DNA from: Trochalopteron elliotii
Taxonomy: Eukaryota > Chordata > Aves > Passeriformes > Leiothrichidae
NCBI GenBank assembly: GCA_024734555.1
Contig: JANPWX010000202.1
Coordinates: 558,001 to 622,000, forward strand
Direction: 5' to 3'
Length of the DNA: 64,000 nucleotides
The notes beneath the pieces were generated by a model. The model had not been told where the DNA came from. It made no database searches and worked only from the letters and a program-made list of their open reading frames with translations. Made by a program: the position numbers and the translations under genes. This document shows positions 61,061 to 64,000 of the stretch, piece by piece. Numbering within the stretch: the first letter of the stretch is position 1; every line of letters begins with the position of its first letter.

Positions 61061-64000
61061 ATGAAGAAAACAAACTTTTCAACACTGGTCTTACACTGGC
61101 TGGTTAGAAAATGTTTGAGGAAATGTTTTGCCAGGTAAATACATTATTGATTATTGTATAATAAAATGAACCAAGCCTATAGCTAGGCAAATAAAATGGG
61201 TCAATATTTAAGAACAGTTTTATGAGTTCTACACTACTGCATAGGAAAAGCCAATGGCAATGAGATTGTGGTGACAAATATGCTTAAATAAATGTGGTGT
61301 TTCTGATAATGTTCATGACCCATGTCCTTATCTCCTTGGCATACTGACCAATAAAAGTAGCACAGACTGCTGGCATGGCCCCTGGAAAGCAGCTGTCTTG
61401 ACCTGAAGAAACTCAGAACTTACCTGAGAATGACAGAGTAAGTGGCCAAATTCCATACTACCTAAGGTTTTGAGACATAAACAAACAGAAAAGGGCATTG
61501 GAATCTTAACTTTGTAAACTTTGGACTTCAGCTCAACATTTCAGATGTCTTGTGTGTCAGAAATATGGTGACCTGAAACTGGGACTTGGCCTATGCTGAC
61601 AAATTTTGCTATTTGCTAATTGCTGAGGATGATCCAACTGGAGCATTTGGATGCCCTCAGCACAGCAGGGTCCATAGTCTATTCAGAAATCTGGAACAGA
61701 CTTCTGGAAGGCTACAGATTCAGAGAAATGCAACAGGCATAAATTTCTGGGAGCGTAAACTTCTGCAATCCTACCTAAGTGAGAATAACTGAGTTCACAG
61801 ATTATTATGAGGTGATGATTGTATGCTTTTACTTTGTGCTAAAAATTAGGCTGGAAAATGGGGTTAATAATTCTAAATGTCTTTTTTTTTCCCCTTCAGC
61901 TCCCTTTCATTCATTCCTGGTTGTGCCAATTTTTTCTTTGATTAAAGGATTGCAGGCAGCATCAGAACAAAATGCACTTTTTGTATATTTGCTTTATCTA
62001 TGATGCTTAAATCACTCTTGTGTCAGTTTTCTGGTATTTTTCATGGTTCAAAGACCTCCCCAGAAATACTGGAAAGGAGCATCTTGCAGAAATACAGTTA
62101 GCAGAAAAATGTAATGAACAAGCTTGTTTTGGAAGCCATGAAGTGCTATCATCCATAAAAATAATCCTGAATAAACTGTCTGATAGCCTCAAGCCCAGTC
62201 TTTTCTTTGTGGACTTGTGGGTAATTGCCACGGTGAAGAACATGCATATATTAAATTACAGGTATGATTTTAATATTTTATTTTTTTACTTAGCTAAATG
62301 CATTAAATGCCATGCTTGCTTCACTTAATGTCAGCATAAGGCTCCAGGCATCCTTGTAATGTAATAACCAGTGGAGTCATACACACAGCCACTGTTCTGT
62401 GGCAGGTGACAGCACAGCTTTGCATTAATGTGAGGCTATTATTAATAATACTAATATATTCACTTGTAGAGATAATGCATATTGCAAAACGGTTATTATT
62501 TTTGAATGGTTTAGTCTGGCTGTTTTCTATACTTCACTGAATAATGCCACATTTGGAACCAGCCAGCCATGGGTGTGTCACCTGTAAAAACAAACACCTT
62601 GCATGACTGTATTAAGTTCAAACCTTGTTTTTCTCTGCTTGGGTTCTGAGCCATGGCTGCTACCACAAGACAGATTAATAACCACGGGATTAGCAGAAAA
62701 TACATCAAGTGTGTGTGCTGCAGAGGATATAGCTGATCTTTAGGAGATGACAAAATAAACTCATTTATGCCTCAAGAGAAACAGAACAGCCTCACAGACC
62801 AGCAAAAGTTTCCATCCTATTTCACAGAACCATTCAGTAATCAGCATCTTAAATTGTATTATCTATAACATAAGGTCATAATGCAGGAGCCTGGTGGCTT
62901 ATGTGAACTGCAAATCACTGCCCTGGTAAAAGAGCTCTGCAAAGAGACACTATAAAAGTCACCCAAACTGGAACAAGCAAGGGAGAAAGCTATGCTTTTA
63001 AATACAGAGCAGCTCATGTCACAAGCCAGCTGGCTGAGAATAAATAGTTTACAATTGTAAATCAGTGGTAATTTCTAGGTGTTATTTCTTTTTGTATTGT
63101 GCAGTCACTAGGAGTCAGAAAGCATTAATTCTCAGAATATTTATACATTCATATTTGACACAAAATACACTACAGACAAGAAGAGTTTTCAAAAGCAGCA
63201 GACTGACCTAAGCTACCTCCCAGTCACAAGCTTCTTAAGGAGCTTTTGAAAAACTCAGCCAAAGGTTTTGGTTTTGTTTTGCTCCAAGTGCAGGCAGGAG
63301 CAGGGACCTGCTGGCATGTGCAGAAGGTGTCTCCTGGAAAAGTTATTGGATTGAATCTCAGAGGTGGCCATGGTGACTTCTTGGTTTTGGAAACAGGGTG
63401 TCCTGTCCTGCCAAGGGCTGCAGTTTCTGGTCACCTCGTGTGACCTGGAGGCAGCCCCAGGCCTTCCCTCCCTGTGGCTGATCCATCTGTCTCTGGAATT
63501 GGTTCCCAGTCAGTACAGTCACACACCTCTGTGGTTATCAGTGTCACCAGGATGGGCATGTAAGAAAACAGAGTCTGAGGGGCATTTTGTATAGCACACT
63601 GGAGAAGAAGACACAAGTAGCTGGTGCTTCTGGGGGCATATGGTTTAGAGACAGGACATTTTGTTCCTCCAAACAATTTGCCAAATATTTCTTATAAATC
63701 CACTATCTAAGCTAGTAAAATCTATCAAAGTTCCCTGGGATTTATAACAGCCTAATAACCATAATAAATGACTGTATTAGCATGGGGTGATCAATAGATT
63801 TTTCTTGAAGTTGTAGATAAAAATGAGCAGCAGAGGAAAGGAAACCCTTCATATTAACACTGTGGGAGTTCCTGTATTAATTGGCACATAATCAGGTACA
63901 GCTGCTAATAATCAGGCAGCTCTTAAAACCTGACACACAGAGTACTGCCAATGCAGCCTGAAGAGCTAGTGAATACATAAATATTCTCTGGAATTCAGGC
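61061..64000. other. Gene-free stretch to the window end
   Basis: AT-rich DNA with no recognised gene, CR1 or LTR. A CCAAT-like and ATAAAAG-like pair near 61350 was considered but lacks LTR context. Confidence 0.5.

Noticed and set aside
61340..61380. CCAAT plus ATAAAAG pair as another LTR promoter
   Set aside because: No polyadenylation signal at suitable spacing and no LTR-like text around it.

Overview
The window is 64 kb of vertebrate nuclear DNA, almost certainly from a bird and probably a songbird. The main evidence is eight 5'-truncated CR1 LINE fragments of avian type, ending in the ATTCTRTG-type 3' octamer, plus a solo-LTR-like element whose text resembles endogenous-retrovirus LTRs I know from songbird genomes. 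The songbird placement is inference. Composition is mostly AT-leaning with few CpGs. I found no convincing protein-coding exon, tRNA, rRNA or snRNA, no CRISPR array and nothing of bacterial type. Every long open frame is explained by chance, by the 39-bp minisatellite, or by antisense reading of CR1. The window therefore looks like intergenic or deep intronic DNA.

Layout. 1-5 kb: a CpG-dense block in otherwise CpG-poor DNA (about 495-715), a minus-strand solo LTR (about 927-1350), and a second GC-rich, CpG-dense block with a GC hairpin (about 4265-4520). 5-28 kb: mostly featureless DNA with homopolymer tracts, an 11-bp hairpin at 9.96 kb, CR1 copies at 10.2, 12.0, 19.6, 24.5 and 25.8 kb, a strong G-quadruplex motif at 14.07 kb, and a four-unit 39-bp minisatellite at 27.94-28.10 kb. 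28-48 kb: CR1-poor, with blocks that look like conserved non-coding elements at 29.6, 33.2, 38.2-38.5 and 47.4 kb, plus several perfect inverted repeats. 48-64 kb: two small or old CR1 pieces, an LTR-like element (about 52.43-53.10 kb) sharing a 63-bp segment with a site 2.3 kb downstream, and AT-rich homeodomain/POU-motif blocks at 51.2-52.2, 54.6-54.8, 57.3-57.5, 58.5, 59.9-60.2 and 60.7-61.1 kb.

No genes are seen, so no gene-to-gene pathway can be described. The best reading is a gene-poor regulatory interval: scattered candidate enhancers in neutral DNA with a modest load of old CR1 and LTR insertions. The conserved-element calls rest only on retained CpGs and clustered homeodomain or POU motifs; none could be aligned to another species here. 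I found no new biological system. The items most worth checking are the two CpG-dense blocks, the 38.2-38.5 kb block, the duplicated LTR-derived 63-bp segment, and the minisatellite.
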